Source of the DNA: Caulobacteraceae bacterium
Lineage (GTDB): Bacteria; Pseudomonadota; Alphaproteobacteria; Caulobacterales; Caulobacteraceae
Length of the DNA stretch: 43,110 bases
NCBI GenBank assembly: GCA_947441065.1
Contig: CANESI010000022.1
Span: 1 to 43,110 of the forward strand
Direction: 5' to 3'
A program made the translations under genes and the position numbers. Below, piece by piece: positions 18,601 to 27,737 of this stretch. Below the pieces are notes generated by a model. That model did not search any database and was not told the DNA's origin. It saw nothing but the letters and a program-made list of their open reading frames with translations. Every line of letters starts with the position of its first letter. Within the stretch, counting starts at the first letter, position 1.

Positions 18601-19803
18601 ATGACCCTAACTTTCGACGATATAAAAGCAGCAGCAACCCGGTTGCATGGCCATATCGAGCGTACGCCTTGCCGTCATTCGCGCACGCTATCGGAAATTA
18701 CCGGGGCAGAGGTCTGGGTGAAGTTTGAGAACCTTCAGTTCACGGCAGCCTTTAAAGAGCGCGGCGCGCTGAACAAGCTCGCCCTGATGTCGGCGGACGA
18801 GCGCGCGCGCGGCGTTATTGCGGCTTCGGCTGGCAATCACGCCCAGGGCCTCGCCTATCATGCCGCCCGCATGGGTGTTCCCGTGACCATCGTCATGCCC
18901 AAGGGCACGCCCATGGTGAAGGTCGAACATACGCGCGGCCACGGCGCTGAAGTCGTCCTCGAAGGCGAAAACTATGACGAGGCAGCAGATATCGCCCAGC
19001 GCCTGCGCGAAGAGCGCGGTCTGGTCTTTGTTCACCCCTTTAACGACTACGACGTCATGGCCGGACAGGGCACCGTCGCCTTAGAAATGCTAGAGGACGT
19101 GCCGGACCTAGAGATCTTACCCGTGCCCATCGGCGGCGGCGGGCTGATTGCAGGCATGGCGGTGGCGGCCAAGTCGATCAATCCCGATATCCGGATCATG
19201 GGCGTGGAACCAGCCATGTACCCTTCGTTCACGGCCCGCATGCGTGGCATGAACACCAATAGCGGCGGCCAAACCATCGCTGAAGGCATCGCCGTCAAGC
19301 AGGTCGGTGATCAGGCCTACAGCATCGCACGCCCCTTGGTCGAGGATGTGCTGCTGGTCGAAGAGCCCTATTTCGAGCGGGCCATTTCGCTCTATTGCAC
19401 GGTTGAGAAGACCATTGCCGAAGGCGCTGGTGCTGCCTCGCTCGCGGCCCTTTTGGCCTTTCCAGAGAAGTTCCGGGGCAAAAAATGTGGTCTGGTCCTT
19501 TGCGGCGGCAATATCGACACAAGGCTCCTGACCTCGGTCCTGACCCGCGAACTGATCCGCGCCCAGCGCCTGGTCAGCCTACGGATCATTGGTGATGATC
19601 GTCCCGGCCTGTTGGCCAATGTCTCGGCCCTGATCGGTCAGATGGGGGCTAATATTATCGAGGTTGCCCATAATCGCCTATCCTTGGACGTGCCTGCCAA
19701 GGGCGCAGAGTTCGACATCATGATCGAGACCCGCGACGCCCAGCATACCCAAGACATTATCGATGCCCTGCGCGAGCGCGGCTATCCCCCGCGCACGGTC
19801 TGA
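18601..19803 (+). CDS. Threonine ammonia-lyase with C-terminal ACT domain
   Basis: PLP-dependent deamination of threonine to 2-oxobutanoate. The 400-residue protein has the PLP lysine in FENLQFTAAFKERGA, a Ser/Gly-rich phosphate loop (GGGGLIAGMA) and GAGAASLAALLAF, followed from about residue 325 by an ACT domain (LRIIGDDRPGLLANVSALIGQMGANI). One ACT domain and this length match the short/catabolic-type enzymes rather than the ~510-residue biosynthetic IlvA. ATG 18601 begins MTLTFDDIKAA, a standard N-terminus. It lies 135 bases after the ABC gene and 24 bases before the FKBP lipoprotein. Confidence 0.9.
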   Translation: MTLTFDDIKAAATRLHGHIERTPCRHSRTLSEITGAEVWVKFENLQFTAAFKERGALNKLALMSADERARGVIAASAGNHAQGLAYHAARMGVPVTIVMPKGTPMVKVEHTRGHGAEVVLEGENYDEAADIAQRLREERGLVFVHPFNDYDVMAGQGTVALEMLEDVPDLEILPVPIGGGGLIAGMAVAAKSINPDIRIMGVEPAMYPSFTARMRGMNTNSGGQTIAEGIAVKQVGDQAYSIARPLVEDVLLVEEPYFERAISLYCTVEKTIAEGAGAASLAALLAFPEKFRGKKCGLVLCGGNIDTRLLTSVLTRELIRAQRLVSLRIIGDDRPGLLANVSALIGQMGANIIEVAHNRLSLDVPAKGAEFDIMIETRDAQHTQDIIDALRERGYPPRTV

Positions 19804-19827
19804 CCCTAGCCTTTCGGAGCCTTCCCC

Positions 19828-20340
19828 ATGACCCGAACCACGACCCGATTCTTGACCACCCTGGCCGCTGGCCTCTTGGTCGCCCTGTCCCTCAGCGCCT
19901 GCGGGCAAAGCAAAGAAGCGATTGCCAATATGGACGCTGCCAAAACCTTTATGGCCAACAATGCCAAGGCTGAAGGGGTCAAGACCCTGCCCAGCGGCGT
20001 ACAATATAAGATCGTTACCTCCGGTCCTGCCGACGGCACGAGCCCAAAAAAATCGGACGAGGTAAAGGTTCACTATGAAGGCAAGCTGCTGTCGGACGAG
20101 ATCTTTGACAGCTCTTTCCAGCGCGGCGCGCCAGCCACCTTCCCGCTCGGCGGTCTGATCCCAGCCTGGGTTGAAGCTCTGCAGCAGATGAAGCCCGGCG
20201 ATGAATGGCTGCTCTATGTGCCGCCTGAACAGGGCTATGGCGCGCAGGGTGCCGGTCCGATCCCGCCCAACAGTGTGCTGATCTTCCGCATTCAATTGAT
20301 TGCGTTCAGAGAACGGCCGATGACCCCAACGGGCGGCTAA
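19828..20340 (+). CDS. FKBP-type peptidyl-prolyl cis-trans isomerase, lipoprotein
   Basis: A 170-residue periplasmic foldase. The N-terminus has a signal peptide with lipobox LSAC, so the mature protein is anchored by a lipidated Cys. Then comes a short FkpA/Mip-like linker (DAAKTFMANNAKAEGVKTLPSGVQYKIV) and a complete FKBP domain (VKVHYEGKLLSDEIFDSSF, FPLGGLIPAWVEALQQMKPGDEW, YGAQGAGPIPPNSVLIF). It lies immediately upstream of the T2SS gene cluster, where it could assist folding of exported proteins before secretion (inference). Confidence 0.92.
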   Translation: MTRTTTRFLTTLAAGLLVALSLSACGQSKEAIANMDAAKTFMANNAKAEGVKTLPSGVQYKIVTSGPADGTSPKKSDEVKVHYEGKLLSDEIFDSSFQRGAPATFPLGGLIPAWVEALQQMKPGDEWLLYVPPEQGYGAQGAGPIPPNSVLIFRIQLIAFRERPMTPTGG

Positions 20341-20415
20341 GACCGATAGGGCCCGATTGTCCCATCTGGCTTCGGTAGAGCCGCTTTTCAGGATGGCAAG
20401 GATCAGGTAAAGACC

Positions 20416-22194
20416 GTGCCTATGAGCCGCAAACCGATTGGCCAACTTCTGATATCCAAAGGCCTTGCGACGGCGGCGGACATTGACGCGGCTGTCGAGG
20501 TGCAAAGCAGCGTGGGCGGTCGGATCGGTATGATCCTCGTCCGGCTGGGCGCGGTTTCGGAAATCGACCTTCTGCGGACCCTGTCAGAGCAGACCGGCTG
20601 GGCCATCCAAATCCGCGATGAGATGCCCTCGCCCTCGGCGGTACAGAGCTTTATCGAAGAGACCCGCACACAAAGCGGTTGGTGGGCGGCGCAAGAGGCC
20701 GTGGCATGGCGCGCGCGGCCATCGGTCGATGGCGAAGAGCTGGCCGACGGCACCCACAGGCCGGTTGAAGACTGCATCATCTGCGCGGCTGTCGATCCCC
20801 TAAACCTGACCCTGCGCGGCGTATTGGAACAGGTCGCGGACAGGCCGATCATCTGGCGTCTGTCGCCGCGCAACCTGATCGCCACCGCGATGGATGATCT
20901 GGACCGTGATGGTCTGGGCATCAGTGGCACCTTGACCTCAGACGCCGCGCGCCTGCGCGAACTGGCCGAAGAGGCCCCGGTCATCGACTTCGTCAACGCG
21001 GTCTTTGCCGAAAGTATTCAGATGCGGGCCTCCGACATTCACGTCGAGCCCTTCGAAGACCAGTTCTTTGTCCGCATGCGGGTCGATGGCATTTTGCAGA
21101 CGGTTCGCGCTGCGCCGCGCTCGGCCTTTGACGCGGTCTGTTCGCGCATCAAGCTCCTGTCTGGCATGGATATTGGCGAACGCCGCCTGCCGCAGGATGG
21201 CCGCCAAGCCATCCGCATATCGGGTCAAGATATCGACCTTCGGGTCTCGACCCTGCCCGCCGCCTGGGGCGAGTCGATCGTCATGCGTCTGTTGGGTAAG
21301 ACCAGCCGCATTCCGCAGCTCACCGAACTGGGTATGCCCAAGGCCGATGCTGAGGGACTGGCCAAGCTGGTCGAGCAACCCAACGGTATTGTGCTGATCA
21401 CCGGTCCAACCGGATCGGGTAAGACCACCACCATCTACCGCCTGCTGAGCGGTCTCAATGACGGTCAACGCAAGATCGTCACAGTCGAGGATCCGGTCGA
21501 ATTTGACCTGCCCGGCGTGGTTCAGGTCCATGTCCGCGCCGATATCGGCCTGACCTTTGCCGCAGGGCTGCGCTCGATCCTGCGCCAAGACCCGGACGTG
21601 ATCATGGTCGGCGAAATCCGCGATTCGGAGACCGCACGGATCGCGGTTCAGGCGGCCCTGACCGGTCACATGGTGATCTCCACCGTCCACACCAATTCCG
21701 CCATCGCCGCCTTGCCGCGCCTGATCGATCTGGGCGTGGAGAACTACCTTCTGGCCGATGTCTTGCGCGGGGTTGTGGGCCAAAGGCTGGTGCGGCGGCT
21801 GTGCAAGGCCTGCTCCAAGCCTGCCAAGGCTAGCGACTGGCGCACAATCGTTCCGGCCAGTCTCTATCAAGCGGTACAGGACTGCGGCGCGGACTTTCGC
21901 CATCCTGTCGGCTGCGCGCGCTGTAACCAGACCGGCTATTCGGGCCGGGTCGGCATCTATGAGATCTTGCACTTCACGCCCGACATTGCTGCAGCCATGC
22001 GCGAGGGTGCGTCAGAGATGCAGATCGCCAAGATCGCGACGGCCACCGGCTATCGCTCCATGTTCGAAGACGGCATGCTCAAGGCCGCACGAGGCGAGAC
22101 CAGCCTGACCGAAATCCAGCGGGTTATCGCCATCCCTGAATCGGAGATGGATGATGATCCGGTCCGCTCTGACGTGCCCTTGAGCGTCGAATGA
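20416..22194 (+). CDS. gspE: Type II secretion ATPase GspE
   Basis: Cytoplasmic hexameric ATPase that drives pseudopilus assembly. The 592-residue protein has the N1E-type N-terminal domain (KPIGQLLISKGLATAADIDAA), a central N2E domain with ASDIHVEPFEDQ and VRMRVDG, Walker A GPTGSGKTTT (about 329-338), the Asp/His boxes, Walker B LRQDPDVIMVGEIRD (about 389-403) and a four-cysteine zinc element (CKAC..CARC) near 462-500. The start is GTG 20416 with AAGGA 13 bases upstream; ATG 20422 is an alternative. It opens the gspE-F-peptidase-I block, in which successive genes overlap. Confidence 0.93.
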   Translation: MPMSRKPIGQLLISKGLATAADIDAAVEVQSSVGGRIGMILVRLGAVSEIDLLRTLSEQTGWAIQIRDEMPSPSAVQSFIEETRTQSGWWAAQEAVAWRARPSVDGEELADGTHRPVEDCIICAAVDPLNLTLRGVLEQVADRPIIWRLSPRNLIATAMDDLDRDGLGISGTLTSDAARLRELAEEAPVIDFVNAVFAESIQMRASDIHVEPFEDQFFVRMRVDGILQTVRAAPRSAFDAVCSRIKLLSGMDIGERRLPQDGRQAIRISGQDIDLRVSTLPAAWGESIVMRLLGKTSRIPQLTELGMPKADAEGLAKLVEQPNGIVLITGPTGSGKTTTIYRLLSGLNDGQRKIVTVEDPVEFDLPGVVQVHVRADIGLTFAAGLRSILRQDPDVIMVGEIRDSETARIAVQAALTGHMVISTVHTNSAIAALPRLIDLGVENYLLADVLRGVVGQRLVRRLCKACSKPAKASDWRTIVPASLYQAVQDCGADFRHPVGCARCNQTGYSGRVGIYEILHFTPDIAAAMREGASEMQIAKIATATGYRSMFEDGMLKAARGETSLTEIQRVIAIPESEMDDDPVRSDVPLSVE

Positions 22195-23411
22195 GCAATA
22201 TTGACAGTCCTGAGCGCCTCTATCAGTTCACCGCCATCAATAGCGCGGGCGCGAAGATTGCTGACCGTATTCGCGCCAAGGATCAAAGCGCCGCCATCAA
22301 GGCCCTGTCCGCCAAGGGCCTGACCCCCATCAAGCTGGAAGAGCGGGCCGAAAAGGCCGCTGAAGGCAAGCGCGGGGCCCTGTCCTTTACCGACCGGGTG
22401 ACGGTCCTGCGCCAGATGGCCCTGATGATGGATGCGGGCGTGGGCCTGCTGGAATCGATCGACACGGTGGCCATCGGCATTACCAGCCTCGAAGCCAAGG
22501 CCCAGTTCACCAAGCTTTCCACGGCCCTCAAGCGCGGCGCGACCTTTGCCGAAGCGATGGAGACCGAGACCCCAATCTTTCCCTTCTATGTCTATTCGAT
22601 GATCCGCGTGGGCGAGGCTACGGGCCAACTCAACGAGGTCTTACGCGACGCGGCCAATCAGATGGCCAATGAGGACCGGTTAAGGCGCGATCTGGCCAAT
22701 GCCATGACCTATCCCGCCTTTTTGGGCGGCGTGGGCCTGGCCGCTGTACTGTTCATCTTCACTCAGGTTGTTCCCCGCTTTTCGGTGATGATCGGCGATA
22801 AGCGCGACAAGCTTCCGATGATTTCGCGCTGGGTGATCGAGACCGGCGAACTGGCCAGCAACCATGTGCCGCTCTTGCTGGCCCTGATTGGCGCGGCGAT
22901 CGGCGGCGCGGTCTTTGCCTTTCTCAATCCCGCTGTTCGCACGTCGGCCTATCGGATAGCGCACAAGGTCCCTCTGATTGGGGACCTCCTTAAGTATAGA
23001 GAGATCACCACATGGGCGCGGCTGACCGGCTTTGCCCTGCGCAATGGCGTTGGCTTGCTAGAGGCGTCAAATCTGGGGCGCAAGGCCACGCCGGAGGGCG
23101 GCTTTCAACTGGCGCTCGAACAGTTTGAGCGCGATCTCAAGGCCGGTGTGGCGGTCGATGAATCGCTTGGGCGGCACACGACCTTGACCTCTATGGACCT
23201 CAGCCTGCTGCGCGCTGGGCAGAAGTCGGGCAGCCTGGGCAAGATGTTTGACTTCCTCGCTGATGGCTATGACGACAAGCTTTCAGACATGATGAAGCGC
23301 CTCACCGCCCTGATCGAGCCGCTGGCCATTGGCGTGATTTCTGTGCTCGTCGGCGTCGTGGCCCTGTCCTTGGTCCTTGCCCTATCCAGCGTCTATGACA
23401 CCGTCCTTTAA
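22191..23411 (+). CDS. gspF: Type II secretion inner-membrane platform protein GspF
   Basis: Integral membrane protein of the T2SS assembly platform. The 406-residue product has the two homologous T2SSF domains: the first around RVTVLRQMALMMDAGVGLLESI and MRVGEATGQLNEVL (as IRVGEATG), the second around TTWARLTGFALRNGVGLLEAS and LLRAGQKSGSLGKM, with three hydrophobic membrane segments. The ATG overlaps the gspE stop (ATGA), and the 3' end overlaps the peptidase start by 17 bases, so the block is translationally coupled. Confidence 0.94.
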   Translation: MSNIDSPERLYQFTAINSAGAKIADRIRAKDQSAAIKALSAKGLTPIKLEERAEKAAEGKRGALSFTDRVTVLRQMALMMDAGVGLLESIDTVAIGITSLEAKAQFTKLSTALKRGATFAEAMETETPIFPFYVYSMIRVGEATGQLNEVLRDAANQMANEDRLRRDLANAMTYPAFLGGVGLAAVLFIFTQVVPRFSVMIGDKRDKLPMISRWVIETGELASNHVPLLLALIGAAIGGAVFAFLNPAVRTSAYRIAHKVPLIGDLLKYREITTWARLTGFALRNGVGLLEASNLGRKATPEGGFQLALEQFERDLKAGVAVDESLGRHTTLTSMDLSLLRAGQKSGSLGKMFDFLADGYDDKLSDMMKRLTALIEPLAIGVISVLVGVVALSLVLALSSVYDTVL

Positions 23412-24051
23412 GGTCATTGGCCTAGCGGTCGGCCTCAGCCTGATCATGGCCGTCATTGCCGTATGGGTGCCGAGGCGGCTCTTGCGCGAGATCGGCTTGC
23501 CGCCCCCGTCGCGCCGGGTACAGATCCTCTTGAGCGCGGCGGTCATAGCCGCCAGCCTCGCGAGCGCCCTTATCCTTCCAACCAGCCAAGGCGCGGGGTC
23601 TGTCGCCAGTATCCTGCTGGCCGGGGCCTTGGTCGGCATCGTCTATTATGATGGGCGTTATCAGATCATTCCCGATGTCTTGACCGCAGCAGTCGCGATC
23701 AGCGCGGGCCTTACCCTTTGGCAAGACCAACAATGGATGGCCCATCTTTTGGGCGCGGGCATCTGCGGGGGGCTGATGGCTCTGGTGGCGTGGGTTTGGA
23801 AGAGAACCAAGGGGCTCGATGGTCTCGGTTTTGGCGACGTCAAGCTGATGGCGGCCTTGGGCCTGCTGCTTGGGCCAGAGCGCGGCATGTGGGTCCTGTC
23901 CAGCGCCGCGTTGGCGGGTGCCGTCTGGGGCATTGCCTTGCAACGGTTGCGTAGCCGGGGCCAAGAGGTCACGGACAAACCGATCAAGATCCCCCTTGGC
24001 CTGTTCTTGGCCTTGGCGGGCGGCGTCTTTGTCTTCGGAGGTCTGGCATGA
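23395..24051 (+). CDS. Prepilin peptidase, catalytic domain only (GspO-like)
   Basis: An A24-family aspartic membrane peptidase that would cleave the leader peptides of the pseudopilins encoded around it. Only the catalytic membrane domain is present (218 residues): the first active-site Asp in YYDGRYQIIPDVLT and the second in GFGDVKLM. The N-terminal cysteine-containing methyltransferase domain of canonical PilD/GspO is missing, as in TadV/CpaA-type peptidases. ATG 23395 is chosen, overlapping gspF by 17 bases; a TTG at 23377 is an alternative. The stop overlaps gspI (ATGA). Confidence 0.85.
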   Translation: MTPSFKVIGLAVGLSLIMAVIAVWVPRRLLREIGLPPPSRRVQILLSAAVIAASLASALILPTSQGAGSVASILLAGALVGIVYYDGRYQIIPDVLTAAVAISAGLTLWQDQQWMAHLLGAGICGGLMALVAWVWKRTKGLDGLGFGDVKLMAALGLLLGPERGMWVLSSAALAGAVWGIALQRLRSRGQEVTDKPIKIPLGLFLALAGGVFVFGGLA

Positions 24052-24473
24052 CCCGATCTCGCGCCGGTTTCAGCATGGTCGAAGCGGTCGTGGCCCTCGC
24101 CATCGCCTCGGTCGGCCTGACCGCGATCTTGGCGCTGCAGCAGCAATTGGCCGCCAACCAGATCAAGCATCAAAGGACCTTGGACCGGCTATCCTTGCGC
24201 CAATCGGCCTTGAGTGTGGTCACTGCCCTGAACCCGGAGGCCCAGCCCAATGGCGAGACCAGCCTGTCCGAAACCGTGGTGATGAGCTGGACCAGCGTGC
24301 CCTTCACGCCCGAGCGGCGCAGCATCGGCATGCCCACGGGTGATGGGCAATTCAATGTTCGGCTCTATCACGTCACGGTGACCCTAAAGGATCGCCGCCG
24401 CAATATTGACGACCAATTTACGGTTGATCGCTTGGGCTGGCAGTCACTGGCGTCGGAAGAGTCGGACTTTTAG
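24048..24473 (+). CDS. gspI: Type II secretion minor pseudopilin GspI
   Basis: A 141-residue pseudopilin with a class III signal: a short basic leader (MTRSRAG) then FSMVEAVVALAIASVGLTA, with the Glu at position +5 after the Gly/Phe cleavage site. Size, the position before gspD and the GspI-like C-terminal beta region (FNVRLYHVTVTLKDRRR) favour GspI over GspH. It overlaps the peptidase gene by four bases. Its last 56 bases overlap the 3' end of gspD on the other strand. Confidence 0.78.
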   Translation: MTRSRAGFSMVEAVVALAIASVGLTAILALQQQLAANQIKHQRTLDRLSLRQSALSVVTALNPEAQPNGETSLSETVVMSWTSVPFTPERRSIGMPTGDGQFNVRLYHVTVTLKDRRRNIDDQFTVDRLGWQSLASEESDF

Positions 24474-26688
24474 GCACAGGCCGCGCGACCCGTCCCTTTC
24501 CGGCAACCGGCAATACCGCTTGGGGGAGCCCTAGGCCCAGATTGAGCCCGGTCCGAAGGCCGGTCAGGGTGTAGGAGCTGCCACCCCCGACCCTGAAGGC
24601 CTTGTTCATTTCGCCGGACATCTGAGCGGAAAGCTCATCCATATCGTTGCTGTCGCGAATGATGAACGGCGTCACCAGCATGACTAGCTCGGTCTTATTG
24701 CCGTCGACGACATCTTGGCGGAAGGCGGCACCCGCAAAGGGCAGGTCCTTCAAGAACGGGATACCGCTGTTGGACTTGCTATAGTTATTGTCAATCAGGC
24801 CGCCCAGCACCGAGGTCGAGCCCTCCATGATCGACAGCTTGGTCTGGAGGCTGCGATTAAGGATTGGCGGGCTGGCAATGGCCGCGCTGCCGCCTGAGCC
24901 CACCTTGGAGAGTTCCTGTTTGATTTCCAAATCGACGCGGTTGCCGCCATAGACCACGGGCTTGATGGTCAAGATCACGCCGGTCTGGCGATATTGCACC
25001 GACTGCAGAACGCTGGTCGCGCCATTGTTCTGGACATTTGACGCCGCCTGAGAGGTGATGATCGGAACGTCGGTACCGACCTGAATATGGCCCTCTTCGC
25101 CGCTCTTGGTGACAAGACGCGGGCGCGAGATGATGTTGACCTTATTGTTCGAGGCAAAGGCGTTAAAGGACGCGCGAAGGTCAGTGGTCCCGGTAAAGTT
25201 CAGCGCTAAACCGGCACTACCGATGCCCAAGCCGCCTCTTGTACCGCCCGAGATGGCCCCATTAATATTGCCGCCGGACCGGCTGAAGAACCATTCCAGA
25301 CCCACCTTGGTCGCATCGGTCAGGGTCACTTCAGCGACGGTCACTTCAATCATGACCTGAGGCGGGGCGGTGTCGAGCTTTTCGAGCAGGCTGCGAAGTT
25401 GCGCAAACTGAGCCGCTGTACCGGTGAACATGATTCGGTTTCCGATGGGATCGACCATGATCGAACCGCCGCCCGCAGAGCCGGACATGCCGCCGCCCAT
25501 AGAACCGCGATCCGAAGAACTGGCCGGCGCGGTTCCTGCGACACCCGAAGAGCCTGAGGCCGTCTCACGGCTGCCGCCGCCATTGCCCATGACCAGCGCG
25601 CCGAGGTCCTTGGCGCTGGCATTTCTGACGTCATAGACGAAGCTGGCCGTCTTATCACCAAAGGCGTTGGCCTGATCCAGTTCCCGGGCCCAGAACTTGA
25701 CCCGCTTCATGACTTCGGGATCACTGACAAAGACCAGAATCTGATTGGTGGTCGGCATGGATAGGATCAAGGCGGTCCGCGACACCATCGGCGTGCGCGA
25801 GATCTTATAGCCCTCCGCTGTCAAAGTATCTTCCAGCGCCTTAGCAAAACTGTCTGCCCCCCAGAAGATCGGCTCGAAGCGCACCACCTGGGCCCCCTCG
25901 AACATCGGCTTGTCCAGTTGCTGCAGGAAGCTGGCGACGCTCTGCACATCCCGGGCTGCACCGCTGATGGCCAGCGAGTTGGTCAGGCCTTCCATGCGGA
26001 TGCTGACCGCGCGGCTGGGTGGGAACAGATCCGTCAACAGGCCCTGAACCGCGTTGGCCTCAAGGGTCTGGAGTTGGAAGAACTGGACGACGGTCCGCGA
26101 GCCTTCAGGGGTGTCATTGGCCGAGCGACTGCGCAGGATAGCCGCCGCGCCTGAGGCCGGGGTATTGTCATCCAAAACTGACAAGGTTCCATTGCGCACA
26201 TAGAGCCGCAGACCATAGTCGCGCAAGGCGGTCTGAAGCAGGAGCAGGAATTGGCGCTGCGACATCTGTGGGCCACTGCGCAAGGTGATGACGTCTTGGC
26301 GATCCGCAACCCCGGGGCCCAAGGCATAGGGCACCTTGAGGATCTGCCCAAAGGCCGCATCGAGGAACTGGGGCAAGGCCTGCGGTGGCAAGGTCGCGTC
26401 GACTGTGCCGTCAACGGGAAACAGGCTGGCGATCTGCTCGGCCGAGGCCTCAGGCTCACTGGGCTTTATGCCGCTATCGTTGGATTTAGGGATGTCGATC
26501 AGGGTCGCTTCATTGACGGTCGGACGCTCCGAGGCGGCCTCGACCATGTCAGCGGCTGTCACATCCTGAACCGAAAGGGCGGGCGTCGTTCCGGTCCTGA
26601 GCTTGGGGAACGCGGCGCAGCCGGACAGCACGAGGCAAAGGCCTATTGCGGTTGAACCTGTGGCCCAATGGCGGATGCGGGTCTTCAT
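24418..26688 (-). CDS. gspD: Type II secretion outer-membrane secretin GspD
   Basis: Forms the outer-membrane channel of the T2SS. The 756-residue protein begins with a lipoprotein signal (LVLSGCAAF lipobox, modified Cys at about 24), which could target it to the outer membrane without a separate pilotin. N0-N2 domains occupy about residues 90-370, with a Gly/Ser-rich loop (about 370-410, near the GGGMSGSAGGG stretch). The secretin domain follows, with PPQVMIEVTVAEV, VGTDVPIITSQ, VQYRQTGVILTIKP, and the C-terminal SVLGGLIDNN and GIPFLKDLPFAGAAF motifs. The Pro/Thr-rich C-terminus shares 56 bases with gspI on the opposite strand. Confidence 0.95.
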   Translation of the reverse strand: MKTRIRHWATGSTAIGLCLVLSGCAAFPKLRTGTTPALSVQDVTAADMVEAASERPTVNEATLIDIPKSNDSGIKPSEPEASAEQIASLFPVDGTVDATLPPQALPQFLDAAFGQILKVPYALGPGVADRQDVITLRSGPQMSQRQFLLLLQTALRDYGLRLYVRNGTLSVLDDNTPASGAAAILRSRSANDTPEGSRTVVQFFQLQTLEANAVQGLLTDLFPPSRAVSIRMEGLTNSLAISGAARDVQSVASFLQQLDKPMFEGAQVVRFEPIFWGADSFAKALEDTLTAEGYKISRTPMVSRTALILSMPTTNQILVFVSDPEVMKRVKFWARELDQANAFGDKTASFVYDVRNASAKDLGALVMGNGGGSRETASGSSGVAGTAPASSSDRGSMGGGMSGSAGGGSIMVDPIGNRIMFTGTAAQFAQLRSLLEKLDTAPPQVMIEVTVAEVTLTDATKVGLEWFFSRSGGNINGAISGGTRGGLGIGSAGLALNFTGTTDLRASFNAFASNNKVNIISRPRLVTKSGEEGHIQVGTDVPIITSQAASNVQNNGATSVLQSVQYRQTGVILTIKPVVYGGNRVDLEIKQELSKVGSGGSAAIASPPILNRSLQTKLSIMEGSTSVLGGLIDNNYSKSNSGIPFLKDLPFAGAAFRQDVVDGNKTELVMLVTPFIIRDSNDMDELSAQMSGEMNKAFRVGGGSSYTLTGLRTGLNLGLGLPQAVLPVAGKGRVARPVPKSPTLPTPVTASPSDQP

Positions 26689-26691
26689 TCT

Positions 26692-27168
26692 CTAATTCCC
26701 CAGAGGGCTTTGCTGAACGCGCGTAAATAATGAGATGGACCGGGTGTCCTTGCCGCGCCGAAGCACGACCTTTTGACGGTCAAACCGATCCACTTTCCAA
26801 CCGTCTTTAAACTCAGAGCCGACGCCGAGCCATCTCATGCGTCCGCCGCCATCGTCTATCAGAAGCTGAAGCCCCTGTCCGGCATCGGCGACAGCGGCCA
26901 GATCTTGCCGAAACAGGATCGCCACATCGGGCGGCGGCGGCGGCGGAGGCGGTGGAGGCGGAGGCGGCACGAAGGGCGGCGGGTTTAGGCCGACAAAATA
27001 GCTGGCAATCTGAGGCAGATTAACCGCAGGCGTTGGGGCAATGGGAGCCGCTTGCGGACGCGGCGCGCGCTGGGCGCTATCGGGTATGGACGGCGTGCTG
27101 ATCAGACCCAGCCCAAAGGCGGTCAGACCCGCCGAAGCGATCAGGACGATGAGGCTACGGTTGATCAT
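26692..27168 (-). CDS. GspC-like T2SS protein with 13-proline tract
   Basis: A 158-residue protein with an N-terminal membrane anchor (about 5-26), a Pro/Ala-rich periplasmic linker ending in a run of 13 prolines (about 73-85), and a small beta domain (MRWLGVGSEFKDGWKVDRFDRQKVVLRR in two parts) resembling the GspC homology region that binds the secretin N0 domain. There is no PDZ or coiled-coil C-terminus, so it is shorter than classical GspC. It is three bases upstream of gspD and overlaps the gspM-like gene by ATGA. The GspC assignment rests on topology and position; residue-level similarity is weak. Confidence 0.62.
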   Translation of the reverse strand: MINRSLIVLIASAGLTAFGLGLISTPSIPDSAQRAPRPQAAPIAPTPAVNLPQIASYFVGLNPPPFVPPPPPPPPPPPPPDVAILFRQDLAAVADAGQGLQLLIDDGGGRMRWLGVGSEFKDGWKVDRFDRQKVVLRRGKDTRSISLFTRVQQSPLGN

Positions 27169-27737
27169 TGGCCAGGCGTCCCGATGATCACCGGCACATC
27201 AAAGCCCAGACGCAGCCGATTGGACTGTTCCTTGTTGATAGAGATGCTGCTGATAATGATCTTCTGTTTCGAGCTCGCGATAGTGGTCAAAAGCTTGGTG
27301 AAGCTGGGCCAGCTAAAGTTTCCGTTGAGCTGAATACGGATCACGGTCATCAGGCCAACCGTATCGGTCACATCACCGACGGACACATCCACGCCGGTTA
27401 CCCCTGCATTGACGGCCAGCTCTGTCACCTGTTGAACCAGCAAGACCTTGCCCACGGCAACCGATCGAACGGTCCGCAAGCCCTTAGTGACCGCCTCGCG
27501 CCGCCCCTTCAGCGAGGACCCAACATTGCCGACGCCGGACTGACTGCGGACCTGCGCTTCGCGCAAGCTAAGCTGGGTTTCGAACTGACGATCCTGAAGG
27601 GCTCTGGCCAAGTCATAGGCCTTGATCGGCGCCAACAAGAGCAGCACCAATCCAAAGCCGACCACCAACATCCTCTCACGCGCCGTCCATCCCGCGTAGG
27701 CTGAGGAGATGGCGCTCCAGAGAGATTGAAAGGGCAT
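27165..27737 (-). CDS. GspM-like T2SS assembly-platform protein
   Basis: A 190-residue bitopic membrane protein: a short cytoplasmic N-terminus (SAISSAYAGWTARERMLV), one membrane helix (VGFGLVLLLLAPIKAYDLA), a helical segment with a predicted coil (about 45-75), and a periplasmic ferredoxin-like domain. This is the layout of GspM. The start at ATG 27737 is preferred over a start ten codons upstream. First gene of the leftward M-C-D block, divergent from gspG; overlaps the next gene by four bases. Confidence 0.65.
   Translation of the reverse strand: MPFQSLWSAISSAYAGWTARERMLVVGFGLVLLLLAPIKAYDLARALQDRQFETQLSLREAQVRSQSGVGNVGSSLKGRREAVTKGLRTVRSVAVGKVLLVQQVTELAVNAGVTGVDVSVGDVTDTVGLMTVIRIQLNGNFSWPSFTKLLTTIASSKQKIIISSISINKEQSNRLRLGFDVPVIIGTPGQ

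Noticed and set aside
19678-20505. 275-codon leftward frame across the threonine lyase end and the FKBP gene
   Set aside because: Runs antisense to two strongly supported genes and lacks motifs.
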